A model generated the notes under the pieces. The model did no database searches. It saw nothing but the letters and a program-made list of their open reading frames with translations, and had not been told where the DNA came from. A stretch of 64,000 nt of DNA from Aporrectodea caliginosa (Eukaryota > Annelida > Clitellata > Crassiclitellata > Lumbricidae). Shown piece by piece: positions 62,418-64,000 of this stretch (position 1 is the first letter of the stretch; each line of letters opens with the position of its first letter). A program made the translations under genes and the position numbers. The stretch is taken from assembly GCA_020284085.1 (NCBI GenBank), contig JACEVL010000517.1, positions 12,501 through 76,500 of the forward strand. The letters are read 5' to 3'.

Positions 62418-62860
62418 GTAATCCCGTAGTTTAGGTTGGTAAATTATTTTAACGTCTTCAAAGCCGTACTTGAAGTTGGTAAGTAAGCAGTCTACCTATG
62501 TCCATGATAACTACCATCAATCCAACTTTCATTTCATGGAAAAAAATTTCATCAATCCAACTTCCGTTTAACAAAAAAAATTACCAAAATTATATGTAAG
62601 CAAAAAATTCATCAATGGAACTTTTATTTAAGGAAAGAACTATTCTCATGGATCCAGCCTTTACTTATGGAAACAATTTTTTTCATCGATCCAGCTTTCG
62701 TTTACGGGGAAAATTATTTCGATCAATCCAGCTTCTATTTAAACACAAAAATTTTTCATCAATCCCACTTCCATTTAGGGAAACAATTTTTTTCATCAAT
62801 CCAGCTTCATTTTAAATTTGACCATATCAAATAATTTACCAGCCTAAACGACGGGATTAC
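62418..62860. mobile_element. Inverted-repeat element with internal 37-bp tandem repeats
   Basis: The ends 62418-62449 and 62829-62860 are 32-bp inverted repeats with two mismatches (GTAATCCCGT at the outer edge). Inside, about eight units of 36-38 bp share CATCAATCCAGCTTC and a run of AAACAATTTTTTT. One unit carries an insertion. No coding capacity. Confidence 0.82.
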
Positions 62861-64000
62861 CTAACATTTGGGAAAATCAATTTGGGGGATCCTGCCGAAA
62901 TTCGTTTCGGGGATTCGGGTTTCGGCCCGCACCCTCAGTATCACCTGAAACAACTCATAAGTAATAGCGATTGCTGAATTCCTACAAAAAATCTTCATTT
63001 TACGATACACTGATATAATTTAAATTAAACCGAATACTAGAATCATATCTGAAATTTGTAAATTAAATTTGTAATTAAAAAATTAAACAGATAAGCAGCT
63101 TTGTTAAAACACTCACAAATTTTAACTAGAAACCGTTAAGAGCCATGACTTGCATTTTTATTACTAATTTGCGTTCGGTTCTTCGCCAAAATTATTCCTG
63201 AAAACGTGCAATTAAACCATTTTGTATTAAAAGTCAAACGGCCATTTCACTCGCAACAACGAAAATTCTGTCTCAGTTGATTATTTCTAAAACCCTCAAT
63301 TTCATAAATGAATACCGTATAAAGTTCTATTTAATTTTCAGCCGACGAAATTTAGAATTTCTTTCAAAAGAAAAACGATCCTTTTTGCGCAGTTAGAGAC
63401 AAAATGGCCGATGACCTCTAAGCATATTACGAAGAACACGACTAAAATACCATCATTTAACAACTCAAAATACTGTAATTACACACAGTTTTATTCTCAC
63501 CATAGACAGCTTGACTAGTTACAATCTTAAATTCGATAATAAATGAGAATTATTCGTAAATTAGACTTGAATTTAACTCGAAAATATTTGCCACTCTTTA
63601 CCTCACCAATTCTCTACCTACAAAAGGGTCTACGTGGACCACGAGTCGTCCACGACGTTTATGGCGATGACGCTGCAGCGCGGGTCGTCGGGAAATTAGT
63701 ACTTTGAACAATTCAATCAGTAGACTAAATATTATTGAAGATAACAAATTCTTGAAATGTTAGAAGTTACTCAATGCATAATTTATACAAAAATTAGCAT
63801 TTTGTTTAAACTCCTATGGCTTTTCAAAAAATATTAATTACCATTAATTTCCAGAAACCCGAACGAGCTCACACAGTGTACGCCTATTGGACAGCAGTCT
63901 ATCATGTGATTGAATCTACTTAACGCAACCATCGGAAATGATAAGTAAACGACGGGCTGATCCAGACATTTCACAGCATGCATTTTTGGGCCAAGAATTA

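Larger units (their letters stand above)
54027..63999. other. Region upstream of PNUTS, promoter not placed
   Basis: Mostly repeats, listed separately. The 5' UTR exon(s) and promoter of PNUTS should lie here. Candidates on the minus strand are a donor-like GCTAGCAA|GTAAGT at about 58822-58836, a CpG-rich stretch at 57290-57610, and a CpG-rich stretch with GGTGAG|GTAAAG near 63600-63690. None can be proven from sequence. Stretches 59340-60450 and 61000-62400 show nothing recognisable. Confidence 0.4.

Noticed and set aside
63400..63420. ATGGCCGATGACCTCTAA mini-ORF on the plus strand
   Set aside because: Five codons only, with no supporting context. The AATGGCC string could equally be a YY1-like motif.

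Overview
The window is nuclear DNA of a multicellular animal, most likely a marine invertebrate. Evidence: genes are split by GT-AG introns, one gene is a clear PNUTS orthologue, and non-coding DNA is packed with 5'-truncated LINEs, tRNA-derived SINEs, small inverted-repeat DNA transposons and very long microsatellites. The palindrome TAGGCCTA is strongly over-represented (22 copies counted by eye), which from memory resembles echinoderm-type deuterostome DNA; this placement is a weak guess. Nothing looks bacterial, viral, organellar or CRISPR-like.

Region 1 (1-32.4 kb): one plus-strand gene in three coding exons, join(4880..5051, 7693..7979, 31773..32414). Splice phases agree and give a 366-residue protein with about eight membrane segments that I cannot assign to a named family. 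Its promoter side holds a polypyrimidine tract, a 200-bp tandem duplication and a minisatellite. Intron 2 is 23.8 kb and holds almost all of the large microsatellites, a Tc1/mariner-type element with 209-bp inverted repeats, a hAT-type MITE with an 8-bp target duplication, a hAT transposase fragment, LINE and SINE copies and a roughly 160-bp satellite. Several arrays in this intron are reverse complements of each other, in nested order.

Region 2 (32.4-40.3 kb): intergenic space between two convergent genes, with a 15-bp minisatellite, a cluster of AGGTCA half-sites, MITEs, LINE 3' tails and an (AAT)/(AAC) array.

Region 3 (40.3-54.0 kb): a complete minus-strand gene for PNUTS (PPP1R10), the nuclear targeting subunit of protein phosphatase 1. 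I traced 17 coding exons with consistent phases at every junction; the sum is 2571 nt, or 856 residues plus stop. The protein has an N-terminal TFIIS-N/LW-like domain, an RVxF-type PP1-docking motif in a strongly conserved block, a Met/Pro/Gly-rich region and a C-terminal CCCH zinc finger. Introns are short and carry few repeats apart from a near-perfect 114-bp foldback.

Region 4 (54.0-64.0 kb): sequence upstream of PNUTS, which must contain its promoter and any 5' UTR exon(s). It holds several LINE C-terminal fragments (one split by a hAT MITE), a local duplication, and a 443-bp inverted-repeat element built on a 37-bp tandem repeat.
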